Positions 1 through 9,329 of a stretch of 64,000 bases of DNA are shown here, piece by piece. The stretch's first letter is position 1; each line of letters opens with the position of its first letter. Source of the stretch: Candidatus Eisenbergiella merdipullorum (GTDB lineage: Bacteria > Bacillota > Clostridia > Lachnospirales > Lachnospiraceae); assembly GCA_019118445.1 (NCBI GenBank), contig DWYY01000045.1, positions 1 through 64,000 on the forward strand, given 5' to 3'. Below the pieces are notes generated by a model. It worked only from the letters and a program-made list of their open reading frames with translations. It made no database searches and was not told where the DNA came from. A program made the position numbers and the translations under genes.

Positions 1-24
1 TCAACATTTTTACAGAGGTCGTAA

Positions 25-56
25 AAAATGCCTACCGCCCAAAACAACGGTAGGCA
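25..56 (-). terminator. Intrinsic terminator downstream of rlmD
   Basis: Hairpin TGCCTACCG-N9/10-CGGTAGGCA; followed by T6 on the minus strand. Confidence 0.75.
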
Positions 57-110
57 AAAGGTTGACAAAGACGACGTTTCCAACCATTCAATCCCCGGAA
101 AATAGCGCAT

Positions 111-1565
111 TTATCGGGACAAAAGGCACACAGTCTCCACATTCCCCGTCCAAGGGAACATGTCCACGCAGCAGGCCCGCTCCACCCTGTATCCGTTTGC
201 CAAAAGCACCTCCAGATCCCTTACCAGGCTCGTGGGCTTACAGGAGATATAGATCATTCGCTCCACGCCGTAACGGATGATCTTCTGGAGTGCTTTAGGA
301 TGGATGCCGTCCCGTGGAGGGTCCAGGATAATGAGATCAGGCTTTTCGCGGATCTCGTCCAGGACCTTCAGCACGTCTCCCGCGACGAATTCACAGTTGG
401 AAAGCCCGTTTTCTCTTGCATTTTCTCGCGCAGCCTCCACTGCTTCCTCCACGATCTCCACGCCGATCACTTTTCCTGCCGCAGACGCCATCAACTGCGC
501 GATGGTGCCGGTCCCGCTGTAAAGATCATACACCACACAGTCCTTTTTCCCAAGGTTCCCTATGTAATCCCGCGCCGTCTGATACAGCACCTGCGCGCCA
601 TAGCTGTTCGTCTGGAAAAAAGAAAAGACGGAAATCCGGAATTTCAGGCCCAATAGTTCTTCATAGAAATAATCCTGCCCTCGCAGGACTGTCGTTTCAT
701 CGCTTTTTACCACATCGGCGACAGAATCATTCCTGATATGAAGGATTCCGGCAATCCTTCCCTCCAGGCCCAGATTCTCCAGCATAATGGCAAAGCCTTC
801 CAGGAGCCGCTTTTCTTCCTGCGCGTCTATCTGGGATGTGGTGACGAGCGCGATCAGAAGCTCCCCGGTGATAGAAGCCTTCCTCACAAGCAGATGGCGC
901 AGATATCCCGCGTGGCTGAGCCTGTGAAAATAAGAGATGTTTCTTTCCCGGAAATAGGAAAGCGTTCCTTTCAGCACTCTGCGGTAATCCTCATCCACGA
1001 TACAGCAGTCCGTTACCGCCACGATGTCGTAAAACCCGCCCCGTTTATGCAGCCCCAGGGTAAGAGGTCCGTCCTTCACCTCATCTCCGAAGGAAAATTC
1101 CATTTTGTTGCGGTAGGCAAACGGCTTCGGGCTCGGCTTAATGGACTCAAATGTCCAGGGAGCCTTCTGCTGTGCCAAGGCATCCTCCAAAAGCTCCTTC
1201 ACCTGCTTTTCTTTCAGGGCGAGCTGCCTCTCATAGGGTAGGGACAGATAAAGGCAGCCGCCGCAGGTTCCGAAATGCGGGCACGGAGATTTGATCTCAT
1301 CCGGCGCAGGCTCTTCCACGCGCAGGATACGTCCCTCTCCTCTCCCCTTCCGAACCTTCGTGATCCTGATGGAAAGTTTCTGCCCGGGAATCACATTTTT
1401 TACGGTAACATATTCCGGACATTTATTTTCCGCCTTTTCAGCCCCGTCCTCTTCACTCGGCTGCGGCAGAAGCCTCACCTGCCCTTTATTGGGAAACTTC
1501 ACCTGCTCCACGATTCCTTCCCGAATCTCTCCCTTTTTCATCCGTACCTGGTTCCTTTCTTTCAT
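111..1565 (-). CDS. rlmD: 23S rRNA (uracil-C5)-methyltransferase, RlmD/RumA family
   Basis: TRAM-like N-terminus, CPHFGTCGGC Fe-S cysteine motif, FFQTNSYGAQ, DLYSGTGTIA, ILDPPRDGIHP, YISCKP motifs. Confidence 0.9.
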   Translation of the reverse strand: MKERNQVRMKKGEIREGIVEQVKFPNKGQVRLLPQPSEEDGAEKAENKCPEYVTVKNVIPGQKLSIRITKVRKGRGEGRILRVEEPAPDEIKSPCPHFGTCGGCLYLSLPYERQLALKEKQVKELLEDALAQQKAPWTFESIKPSPKPFAYRNKMEFSFGDEVKDGPLTLGLHKRGGFYDIVAVTDCCIVDEDYRRVLKGTLSYFRERNISYFHRLSHAGYLRHLLVRKASITGELLIALVTTSQIDAQEEKRLLEGFAIMLENLGLEGRIAGILHIRNDSVADVVKSDETTVLRGQDYFYEELLGLKFRISVFSFFQTNSYGAQVLYQTARDYIGNLGKKDCVVYDLYSGTGTIAQLMASAAGKVIGVEIVEEAVEAARENARENGLSNCEFVAGDVLKVLDEIREKPDLIILDPPRDGIHPKALQKIIRYGVERMIYISCKPTSLVRDLEVLLANGYRVERACCVDMFPWTGNVETVCLLSR

Positions 1566-1606
1566 TCATTCTGTGAAACTTATGCCAAGATGAACATGTC
1601 CAGAAT

Positions 1607-1673
1607 AGGCATGCACAATCTGGGCATGCACATTCTGGGCATGCACATTCTGGGCATGCACATTCTGGGCATG
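1607..1673. repeat. 15-bp tandem repeat, about 4 copies (gggcatgcacattct)
   Basis: Units at 1607, 1622, 1637, 1652; the last three identical. Confidence 0.9.
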
Positions 1674-1805
1674 TGCAGCCGGGCGCAATCCCGCAAAAAA
1701 CGGGATACCGGACGGCACCCCGTTTTCAAAACATATCCATCTGTAAAGCATTCTGCCTGCCAGAATCTTTCCTAACTCCCGGAAGCAGCGATTCATCCGG
1801 GCGGC

Positions 1806-2186
1806 TTATTTCTCAGCCTCTTCCTCCGGATCTTCCTTTTTGTCTTCATCTTCGTCTTTGCTTTCGTCTTCCTTTGTTCCGGCGTTCTCCTCATCCTCAA
1901 AGAATTCGTCGTCGAAATCATCATCAAAGTCGTCATCAAAATCTTCCAGATAATCCGGAGTCAGATAACGGTATACCGCATATGCAATACCGGCTATAGC
2001 CGCGATCGCGCCGATAATCGCAAGGACCCAGAGAAGCGTATTTCCTTTGTCCTTTCCGTCTTCTTTTTTGCCAAGCAGGTCATTCATCTTCATCATTTCC
2101 AATACCTCTTCCAGTTTTCCCATGCCAACCATCCTTTCTACCGTATAGTATGCACCACGGCGCATTCCTGAATACTGTTTTATCAT
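1806..2186 (-). CDS. Small membrane protein with acidic Asp/Glu-rich C-terminal tail (DUF4366-like)
   Basis: One TM helix (LLWVLAIIGAIAAIAGIAYAVY) then DFDDDFDDDFDDEF tail; true start may be the internal Met of MVGMGKLEE. Confidence 0.6.
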   Translation of the reverse strand: MIKQYSGMRRGAYYTVERMVGMGKLEEVLEMMKMNDLLGKKEDGKDKGNTLLWVLAIIGAIAAIAGIAYAVYRYLTPDYLEDFDDDFDDDFDDEFFEDEENAGTKEDESKDEDEDKKEDPEEEAEK

Positions 2187-2239
2187 ACCACTTTTTACAA
2201 ATCTTTACTATAAATTTTTCATGAAATTATTTCCATATT

Positions 2240-4624
2240 TCATATCCGTTTCAGTTTTGCGAACGCGGCATACATGATCTTTGTGCCCGCTTTGTCAAAA
2301 TCCACCGTCACCTGGTAATCCCGCGGTTTGTCCTCTATCCTGACGACCGTGCCGTCTCCGTATTTCATGTGATGCACCCGGTCTCCTTCCGCATATTCCA
2401 GCGTCGCCGTCTTTTCCTGGCCCCCTTTTTTCAGGCCGGTCACTCCGGACAGTCTGTCCAGCCCGCGGGCGATGAAGGGCTTGTTTTCCTCCGACGTCCG
2501 CTTAGGCTTCAAAACCGCCCTGGGGCGGAAATCTCCGGATGCGGCCCCCGTCCCATAATTTCCTCCATAGGGAGCGCTGCGAAAGCGTTCCTGAACTTCC
2601 TGATTTTCCTGAAATTGTTCAAGTTCAGGACTTTTACGGAATGTCGGGACCTTTTCATCCATCAGATCCTCCGGCACCTCCCTGACGAATCTGCTGACCG
2701 GATTGTACTGCGTCTCTCCGCGGACCATGCGCTGTCTGGCACAGGTCAGCGTAAGCTCCTCCTTCGCCCGTGTGATTCCCACATAGGCAAGCCTGCGCTC
2801 CTCCTCGATGGCAGAAGGATCATCTGAAGCGATCGTCATATAGCTCGGGAAAATGCCATCTTCCATTCCCGACAGATACACATATGGAAATTCCAGTCCC
2901 TTTGCAGCATGCAGCGTCATGAGGAGCACCCGGTTGTCCGCGCCGTCCACATCGTCCACATCCGCGACCAGCGCAACTTCTTCCAGGAATCCGGACAGAG
3001 TCGGCTCATCATGGCTGTTTTCATAGGCGACCACCTTGCTGATCAGTTCATCGATATTCTGTATCCTGTCCTGCGCGTCCTCTTCCCCGGAATCCTCCAG
3101 TTCCTTCACGTAGCCGGTCGTCTCCAGCACATTCTGAAGGAGTTCTTCCAGGCTGAGATACTCCAGCTTGCTGCGAAACGCCCGTATCATAGTGGTAAAC
3201 GGCTTCAGTTTGGCCGCACTTTTCCTCACTGCCATGATCTGGTCCGCTTCACAGAGTGCGTCAAAAAAACTGATCCCCCTGCCGTCCGCGTAATCCTGCA
3301 CACGGAGGATGGTAGTCGCCCCGATTCCCCTTCTGGGCACGTTGATGATGCGCTTTACCGCCAGATCGTCCCGCCCGTTATCAATGGTTTTCAGATAAGC
3401 GAGGACGTCCTTGATCTCCTTCCTCGCATAGAAATTCACACCGCCCACCACATCATATGGGATCCCTTCCAGGATAAAGCGTTCCTCCAGAAGGCGCGAC
3501 TGGGCATTGGTGCGGTAGAGGACTGCAAAATCCCGGTACTGGGCTCCATACCGTTTCTTCTTTCCCGCGATATCCGAGGCGATGAACTCCGCCTCCTCGT
3601 ATGCGCTGTCAAACCGTCTGAAATGGACCTTTTCCCCTTCGCCCTGATCGGTCCAGAGACGCTTGTCCTTCCTGGCCGTGTTGTTCCGGATCACTGCGTT
3701 TGCCGCATCCAGGATCGTCTGTGTGGAACGGTAATTCTGTTCCAGCTTGATGACCTTTGCCTCCGGGAAGACCTTCTCAAAATCCAGGATATTGCGGATA
3801 TTCGCTCCCCGAAACTTGTAGATGGACTGATCGTCGTCGCCTACCACGCACAGATTTCTGTATTTTTCCGACAGGAGCCTCACCAGTTCAAACTGGGCCG
3901 TATTGGTATCCTGGTATTCATCCACGCTGATATAACGGAAACGTTCCTGATAGCTGTCGAGCACATCCGGGTTCATCCGCAGCAGCTCTACCGTTTTCAC
4001 GATCAGATCGTCAAAATCCAGCGCATTGTTCTTTTTCAGCGTATCCTGATATTCCCTGTACGCCTCCGCCACCCTTCTTTTGGAAAAATCTCCCATGGTA
4101 TTCAGGCTGTACTCTTCCGGGGAAAGGAGTTCATCCTTCGCAGAGGATATCTCAGAAAGAAGCGCTCTTTCCTTATAGATCTTCGTATCGATGTTCAGCC
4201 GTTTGCAGACGTCCTTCATCACGCTTCTGGAATCGTCCGAATCATAGATGGTAAAATTCGTATCATATCCCAGTCTGTCTATGTATCTTCTCAGGATCCG
4301 AACACAGGCGGAGTGAAAGGTGGAGACCCAGATGCTCTCCGCCCCGAAACCCACGATGGAATCCACCCGTTCCCGCATCTCCCCTGCCGCTTTGTTCGTG
4401 AAGGTGATAGCCAGAATGTTCCACGGATTTACCTTTTTTTCTTCGATCAGATATGCAATCCTATGCGTCAGCACACGTGTCTTTCCGCTTCCCGCCCCGG
4501 CCAGGATCAGCACCGGTCCCTCTGTCTGAAGGACCGCCTCCCGTTGTCTGTCATTCAGCATATCCAAATTCACCATTCTTTTTCTCCATTTTCCATACAG
4601 GCTCTGCATTTCTTCTGCGGCCAT
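2240..4624 (-). CDS. pcrA: ATP-dependent DNA helicase PcrA/UvrD
   Basis: Superfamily 1 motifs: LNDRQREAVLQTEGPVLILAGAGSGKT, DEYQDTN, VVGDDDQSIYKFRGA, TLHAAKGLEF, RLAYVGITRAKEEL. Confidence 0.95.
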   Translation of the reverse strand: MAAEEMQSLYGKWRKRMVNLDMLNDRQREAVLQTEGPVLILAGAGSGKTRVLTHRIAYLIEEKKVNPWNILAITFTNKAAGEMRERVDSIVGFGAESIWVSTFHSACVRILRRYIDRLGYDTNFTIYDSDDSRSVMKDVCKRLNIDTKIYKERALLSEISSAKDELLSPEEYSLNTMGDFSKRRVAEAYREYQDTLKKNNALDFDDLIVKTVELLRMNPDVLDSYQERFRYISVDEYQDTNTAQFELVRLLSEKYRNLCVVGDDDQSIYKFRGANIRNILDFEKVFPEAKVIKLEQNYRSTQTILDAANAVIRNNTARKDKRLWTDQGEGEKVHFRRFDSAYEEAEFIASDIAGKKKRYGAQYRDFAVLYRTNAQSRLLEERFILEGIPYDVVGGVNFYARKEIKDVLAYLKTIDNGRDDLAVKRIINVPRRGIGATTILRVQDYADGRGISFFDALCEADQIMAVRKSAAKLKPFTTMIRAFRSKLEYLSLEELLQNVLETTGYVKELEDSGEEDAQDRIQNIDELISKVVAYENSHDEPTLSGFLEEVALVADVDDVDGADNRVLLMTLHAAKGLEFPYVYLSGMEDGIFPSYMTIASDDPSAIEEERRLAYVGITRAKEELTLTCARQRMVRGETQYNPVSRFVREVPEDLMDEKVPTFRKSPELEQFQENQEVQERFRSAPYGGNYGTGAASGDFRPRAVLKPKRTSEENKPFIARGLDRLSGVTGLKKGGQEKTATLEYAEGDRVHHMKYGDGTVVRIEDKPRDYQVTVDFDKAGTKIMYAAFAKLKRI

Positions 4625-4686
4625 GCCGCTTTTTACAGAAAACTATTTTCTATATCACACCATGTTTCTTACCGCATTTTGGCCTT

Positions 4687-5112
4687 TTAAATGGAGGCCT
4701 CCAGCAGATTCCGGTTTTCCGTACTCTTTCCCCAGGCCTCAAGGGCAAGATTATAGGCGTCTTCCACTCGAGCGGATACTCTTTTGAGTTCCTTGTGTAT
4801 CTCGAGCTGTCCAAGGCGAAGCGCGGAAACATCCGATTCCACCTTTTCCAGCCTGAGCTCCATCCTGTCCTGACGCTTTTCGATCGCATCGAACCGCGCA
4901 TCCATCTCGTCCAGGCGGCGGCCGATCGCATCAAACCGCGCATCCATCCCGTCCAGGCGGCGGCCGATCGCGTCAAGCCTTTTTCCGACCGTTTCAAACT
5001 TTGTGTCTATATCATCAAACCGCGTTCCCAGCCAGGCATCCAGCTTGGCATCCAGCTTCATATCGAACATATCCGATATCGCATTCAGTAATTCCTGATC
5101 AACCATAAGCAA
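4687..5112 (-). CDS. Hypothetical coiled-coil protein with 14-aa repeats
   Basis: Repeated MDARFDAIGRRLDE units encoded by 42-bp direct repeats. Confidence 0.6.
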   Translation of the reverse strand: MLMVDQELLNAISDMFDMKLDAKLDAWLGTRFDDIDTKFETVGKRLDAIGRRLDGMDARFDAIGRRLDEMDARFDAIEKRQDRMELRLEKVESDVSALRLGQLEIHKELKRVSARVEDAYNLALEAWGKSTENRNLLEASI

Positions 5113-5313
5113 TTCCTCCCCGCTAAGCGATCATACCACAAAAGAAATGGAAAGTCTATTCAATTTCCAAAGACCAGCAACCTGTATTCTGTTTTCCAAA
5201 TCAAATGGAAATAAGAGAATGAGAAAAGAAATTATTTCACCTGCAGTCCTGCAGCCGCAACAGAAAGCTGCGAGACAGATCATCTGCAGAACCGTCGATC
5301 AGGGAAATAAAAT

Positions 5314-5385
5314 GGACCCGAAGGGATTCGAACCCTCGGTCTCTGCGTTGCGAACGCAGCGCTTTCCCAGCTAAGCTACGAGCCC
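5314..5385 (-). tRNA. tRNA-Ala(CGC)
   Basis: Cloverleaf on minus strand; anticodon loop TTCGCAA; G3:U70 acceptor pair (Ala identity element); TTCGAAT loop. Confidence 0.92.
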
Positions 5386-5409
5386 ATTCAACAAAAATAT
5401 CTCAAAAAA

Positions 5410-5482
5410 TGGAGGCAACGGGGCTCGAACCCATGACCTTTCGCGTGTGAGGCGAACGCTCTCCCGGCTGAGCTATGTCTCC
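5410..5482 (-). tRNA. tRNA-Val(CAC)
   Basis: Cloverleaf on minus strand; anticodon loop CTCACAC; GGAGACA/TGCCTCC acceptor with one A-C mismatch; TTCGAGC loop. Confidence 0.88.
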
Positions 5483-5620
5483 ATGTCCATTATTCTACCA
5501 CATTTTTCAGATTTGGCAAGGGGGAAATTCTCGAAAATCAAAAAAACATTTCGAAAATCAAAAAAAGCACAATGACCGCACTTTTTCATATCTTATAGCA
5601 TGAAAGTTATGGAGGAAGAT

Positions 5621-6637
5621 ATGAAAAAGAAAATCTTTGCACTGACCCTGGCGTTTGTCCTGCTTGCCGCCTGTTTTGCGGGCTGCGGCAAAAAAGAGGC
5701 GCAGCAGCAGGAAGAAACGGGGGAAAAAATGACGGAAGTGACGCTCAACGAGGTGGCGCATTCCATTTTTTATGCGCCCATGTATGTGGCGATCGAAGAG
5801 GACTATTTTGCGGAAGAGGGGATCGATCTGACCCTTGTGACAGGTTTTGGCGCCGACAAGACGATGACGGCAGTGCTGACCGGGGAAGCGGATATCGGTT
5901 TTATGGGATCTGAAGCGTCAATCTACACCTATCTGGGCGGAACAGACGACTATGTGGTCAATTTTGCCCAGCTAACACAGCGCGCAGGCAACTTTCTGGT
6001 TTCCAGAGAGCCGATTGAAAACTTTTCCTGGGATATGCTGAAGGGGACCGAAGTGCTCGGCGGAAGGGCCGGCGGCATGCCAGAAATGGTTTTTGAATAC
6101 ATCCTGAAAAAGAACGGGATCGATCCGCAGTCAGATCTGTCCATCGACCAGAGCATCGAATTCGGCTCCACCGCGGCCGCCTTTTCCGGAGGCCAGGGAG
6201 ACTATACCGTGGAATTTGAACCCCATGCGACCCTGCTGGAGCAGAAGGGTGACGGGTATGTGGTAGCATCCCTTGGAGAGGATTCCGGCTATGTCCCCTA
6301 TACCGCTTTCTCCGCAAAAAGGAGCTATATTGACGCCAATCCGGAAGTGATCCGCGCCTTTACCGCCGCGCTCCAGAAAGGGATGGATTATGTAAAGGAT
6401 CATACCCCTGAAGAAATCGCTGCCGTGATCCAGCCCCAGTTCGAGGAGACAGATGTGGAAACCATCACCACCATCGTGACAAGATATTACGAGCAGGATT
6501 CCTGGAAAGAAAATCTGGTTTTTGAGGAAGATGCCTTCACGCTGCTCCAGAACATTCTGGAAGAGGCGGGAGAACTGGAGAAGCGCGTTCCCTATGCGGA
6601 TCTGGTCGATACCAGTTTTGCAGAGGAAGTAAAATGA
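5621..6637 (+). CDS. ABC transporter substrate-binding lipoprotein, NMT1/THI5-SsuA-like
   Basis: Signal peptide and lipobox (LLAACFAGCG); NEVAHSIFYAPMYVAIEEDYFAEEGIDLTLVTGFGADKTMTAVLTGEADIGFMG typical of NMT1-type SBPs. Confidence 0.85.
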   Translation: MKKKIFALTLAFVLLAACFAGCGKKEAQQQEETGEKMTEVTLNEVAHSIFYAPMYVAIEEDYFAEEGIDLTLVTGFGADKTMTAVLTGEADIGFMGSEASIYTYLGGTDDYVVNFAQLTQRAGNFLVSREPIENFSWDMLKGTEVLGGRAGGMPEMVFEYILKKNGIDPQSDLSIDQSIEFGSTAAAFSGGQGDYTVEFEPHATLLEQKGDGYVVASLGEDSGYVPYTAFSAKRSYIDANPEVIRAFTAALQKGMDYVKDHTPEEIAAVIQPQFEETDVETITTIVTRYYEQDSWKENLVFEEDAFTLLQNILEEAGELEKRVPYADLVDTSFAEEVK

Positions 6638-6755
6638 ATGTCTCCGCCCGCCATTTTCCCGGCGGGCGGAACAGATACTGCCAGGAAAAATGCCACATGC
6701 CGGCAGAAAAAAAGCTTGCCAAGAACAGGTTTATCTGTTATGATACTATGTGCAT

Positions 6756-6828
6756 GGGGCATTGGCGCAGTTGGGAGCGCGCCACACTGGCAGTGTGGAG
6801 GTCACGGGTTCGAATCCCGTATGCTCCA
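6756..6828 (+). tRNA. tRNA-Ala(GGC)
   Basis: Cloverleaf on plus strand; anticodon loop CTGGCAG; G3:U70 pair; TTCGAAT loop. Confidence 0.92.
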
Positions 6829-6929
6829 TTTTGGGCGAAGAAATCATGAGGGATTTCTTCGTTTTTTCTTTGAGAAGCCCCCTGCAAAGCCACAGACAGC
6901 CTGCGGGCCGCGGCATCCTCTGGTTTCCC

Positions 6930-7595
6930 TCAGTCTTCCTCTTTTTCCTGCGTTTTTGGCGGAGCGCTCTTCTTTCCCTTTCCGGCATGTTCGGGCAGAG
7001 TCTGCGTATAGCCATCCAGGAGCTTTTCGATCAGGAGTTTTTTCACATACACGTCGAAACTCAGCATGCAGATAAAGGCAAAAAATCGAAGAAAGCTCTG
7101 GTCCTCCTGCGCGTTTCCAGCGTCTTCAAAAGTCTTTTCCGCGCGGGTAAACTTGTCCATGACATCCTTTTTCAGGGCCTCCACCTGGTCCTTTTCCAGG
7201 CTGAAGACTTCTTCGTAGATATCCTCCAGGGTCATTCCGTCCGTCTTTTTAAAATACCGCTCTGTGATCGGCTGCAGGATCGTCTGGATGTCGCTGATGC
7301 TCATGATGCCCTTGTAATAGTAAATAAAGATCAGGATCATCACATGCTCTCTGGAATATTTCTTCTTCTGGGGCGGCGGGAGGAGGTTGTTCTTCGTGTA
7401 GTTGTTGATCATCGTTTTGGTAAGGATCTTATCCTCCTCCGGATGTCGCGTGGTATTTTTGAGCTTGCCCTCCATCAGGGTCGTCACCTGATCCATATAC
7501 AGATCGATATTGGGTATATCGGCCGCCTTGATATGATCGATCCTGTCAAAGCTTTCCATGATGCTGTTCAGCATATCTTCCATGTGAATTGTCAT
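6930..7595 (-). CDS. DUF1836 domain-containing protein
   Basis: Pattern LTKTMINNYTKNNLLPPPQKKKYSREHVMILIFIYYYKGIMSISDIQTIL recalled as DUF1836. Confidence 0.75.
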   Translation of the reverse strand: MTIHMEDMLNSIMESFDRIDHIKAADIPNIDLYMDQVTTLMEGKLKNTTRHPEEDKILTKTMINNYTKNNLLPPPQKKKYSREHVMILIFIYYYKGIMSISDIQTILQPITERYFKKTDGMTLEDIYEEVFSLEKDQVEALKKDVMDKFTRAEKTFEDAGNAQEDQSFLRFFAFICMLSFDVYVKKLLIEKLLDGYTQTLPEHAGKGKKSAPPKTQEKEED

Positions 7596-7832
7596 TTTCT
7601 GTCCTGTCTCCCCATTCCTTATTCAGACGGCGGCGCAGTATGCTGACGCCGCCGCAATATTGCTTTATATGCTGTTAAATGATTTGTTTAGTCTCTATTA
7701 TATAGTATCAAAAACTACATGACAAGCACTATCTGTCTCCCACGGACATTTTTCTTTACTTTAAAACTTTAGTATGTTAAACTAGGTAAAAAGCAGACTT
7801 TGCCGCTGATGCGGCGGATTGTGAGGTAATGA

Positions 7833-8126
7833 ATGAACAGAAAAATCAAAACGGAGGCCGTGGACAGTCTCTTTGAGGCGATTTTGAGTCTGAAAACAAA
7901 GGAGGAATGCTACAGCTTTTTTGAGGATCTGTGCACGGTAAACGAACTGCTTTCGCTTTCCCAGCGTTTTGAAGTGGCATCCATGCTGAAGGAGCATAAG
8001 ACCTATCTAGATATCGCGGAAAAAACGGGCGCGTCCACAGCCACGATCAGCCGTGTCAACCGTTCCCTGAATTATGGGAATGACGGATATGAACTGGTCT
8101 TTGAACGCATGGCAAAAAAAGAGTGA
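7833..8126 (+). CDS. TrpR-like protein, YerC/YecD family
   Basis: 97 aa; LTVNELLSLSQRFEVASML...YLDIAEKTGASTATISRVNRSLNYG helix-turn-helix pattern. Confidence 0.88.
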   Translation: MNRKIKTEAVDSLFEAILSLKTKEECYSFFEDLCTVNELLSLSQRFEVASMLKEHKTYLDIAEKTGASTATISRVNRSLNYGNDGYELVFERMAKKE

Positions 8127-8186
8127 CAAAAACGGACAGGCAGCCCCAAATGACAGGCAGCAAAGAACTGGGAGTCCGTATGTGAA

Positions 8187-8233
8187 GGCCGGAAGCCGTA
8201 TGCTCTCTGCGATACAGCTTCCGGCCATTTTTT
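8187..8233 (+). terminator. Intrinsic terminator downstream of yerC-like gene
   Basis: GGCCGGAAGC...GCTTCCGGCC stem followed by ATTTTTT. Confidence 0.8.
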
Positions 8234-8291
8234 GCCGGTTATGCTCTCCCGCGCCTTTCTTACAAAAAAATCCCGCCCTGGCGCATGCAGC

Positions 8292-9086
8292 CTACAATTC
8301 TTCCTGGGCGTAGTTCATGACGCTTTCAAAAGAAAGGCGGCCGCCGTAAAGATCCAACGCGCTTCCCACCGTGATATGGATCCGGTTTCTTCCCAGCTCC
8401 TTGATGCTCCTGATATCCTCCAGAGAACGGATGCCGCCCGCATAGGTGATGGGAATCCTGTTCCAGCGTCCGAGCATGGTCACCAGGTCCTTCTCTATTC
8501 CGCATACCTTTCCCTCCACGTCCACCGCGTGGATCAGAAATTCATCGCAGAAAGACGCCAGCATATCCAGCACATCCTCGTTCAGGATGACGCGGGTATA
8601 TTTCTGCCATCTGTCGGTCATGATATAATATGAGCCGTCTTTTTTTCTGCAGCTCAGATCCAGAACAAGCTTCTTCTTTCCCACGGCATCCAGAAGCCGA
8701 TTCAGATTTTCATAGGAGATCGTGCCGTCGCGGAAAACATAGGAGGTTACGATCACATGAGATGCTCCCGCGTCGAGATATTCCGCAGCATTTTCCGCCG
8801 TGATCCCGCCGCCCGCCTGAAGGCCGCCCGGATATGCCTTCAGCGCTTCCAATGCCTGTCTGCGCGACGCTTCATAAAAGGAGCTGTTTTTTGCATTTAA
8901 GATGATCACATGGCCGTTTTTCAGACCTTTTTCTTTAAAAAGGGAAGCATACCACACCGCAGATTTTTCGGAAACAAAATTTTCCTGCGCCTGATCGCTG
9001 AGGTCTGCCACGCTCCCTCCAACAAGCTGCTTCACCTTTCCGTTATGAATATCGATACAGGGCCTGAACTCCATTTTTACCTCCAT
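8292..9086 (-). CDS. hisA: Eukaryotic-type HisA (ProFAR isomerase)
   Basis: CIDIHNGKVKQLVGGS, NFVSEKSAVWYA, LDLSCRK, EFLIHAVDVEGK, YAGGIRSLEDI, VGSALDLYGG; closer to yeast HIS6 than to bacterial HisA as recalled. Confidence 0.82.
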   Translation of the reverse strand: MEVKMEFRPCIDIHNGKVKQLVGGSVADLSDQAQENFVSEKSAVWYASLFKEKGLKNGHVIILNAKNSSFYEASRRQALEALKAYPGGLQAGGGITAENAAEYLDAGASHVIVTSYVFRDGTISYENLNRLLDAVGKKKLVLDLSCRKKDGSYYIMTDRWQKYTRVILNEDVLDMLASFCDEFLIHAVDVEGKVCGIEKDLVTMLGRWNRIPITYAGGIRSLEDIRSIKELGRNRIHITVGSALDLYGGRLSFESVMNYAQEEL

Positions 9087-9329
9087 GTTGAAGCGTCTTA
9101 CGCTGAAATTTTTTCATAAAAATTACCTATATTTTACATGAAAATCTTTTCCCTGACAATTCTTTTTTCCTCCCAGTTTTTCCTTCCTCCTTCCACCGGA
9201 TAAAGGAATCATTATTGAACATACTAAATACCGGACAATGCTTTTGTTCACGGGCCGTCCAAAAGCCCGGATATAGAAAAAGAAGCGAAAGCTGAGGATC
9301 CTCTTTTCTTCAGCGGGAAACGCTTCGGA

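Noticed and set aside
62-280. 72-aa plus-strand ORF at window start
   Set aside because: Overlaps the rlmD 3' end in antisense and lacks any domain or SD support.
1607-1673. Short tandem repeats considered as CRISPR
   Set aside because: Units are contiguous without spacers and no cas genes are present; same for 47445-47508 and 55693-55767.
2909-4690. 593-aa plus-strand ORF
   Set aside because: Antisense to pcrA, whose helicase motifs are unmistakable; a by-product of GC-rich codon usage.
6644-6669. CCGCCCGCC/GGCGGGCGG hairpin after the SBP gene as terminator
   Set aside because: Perfect stem but no T-tract; termination not supported from sequence alone.
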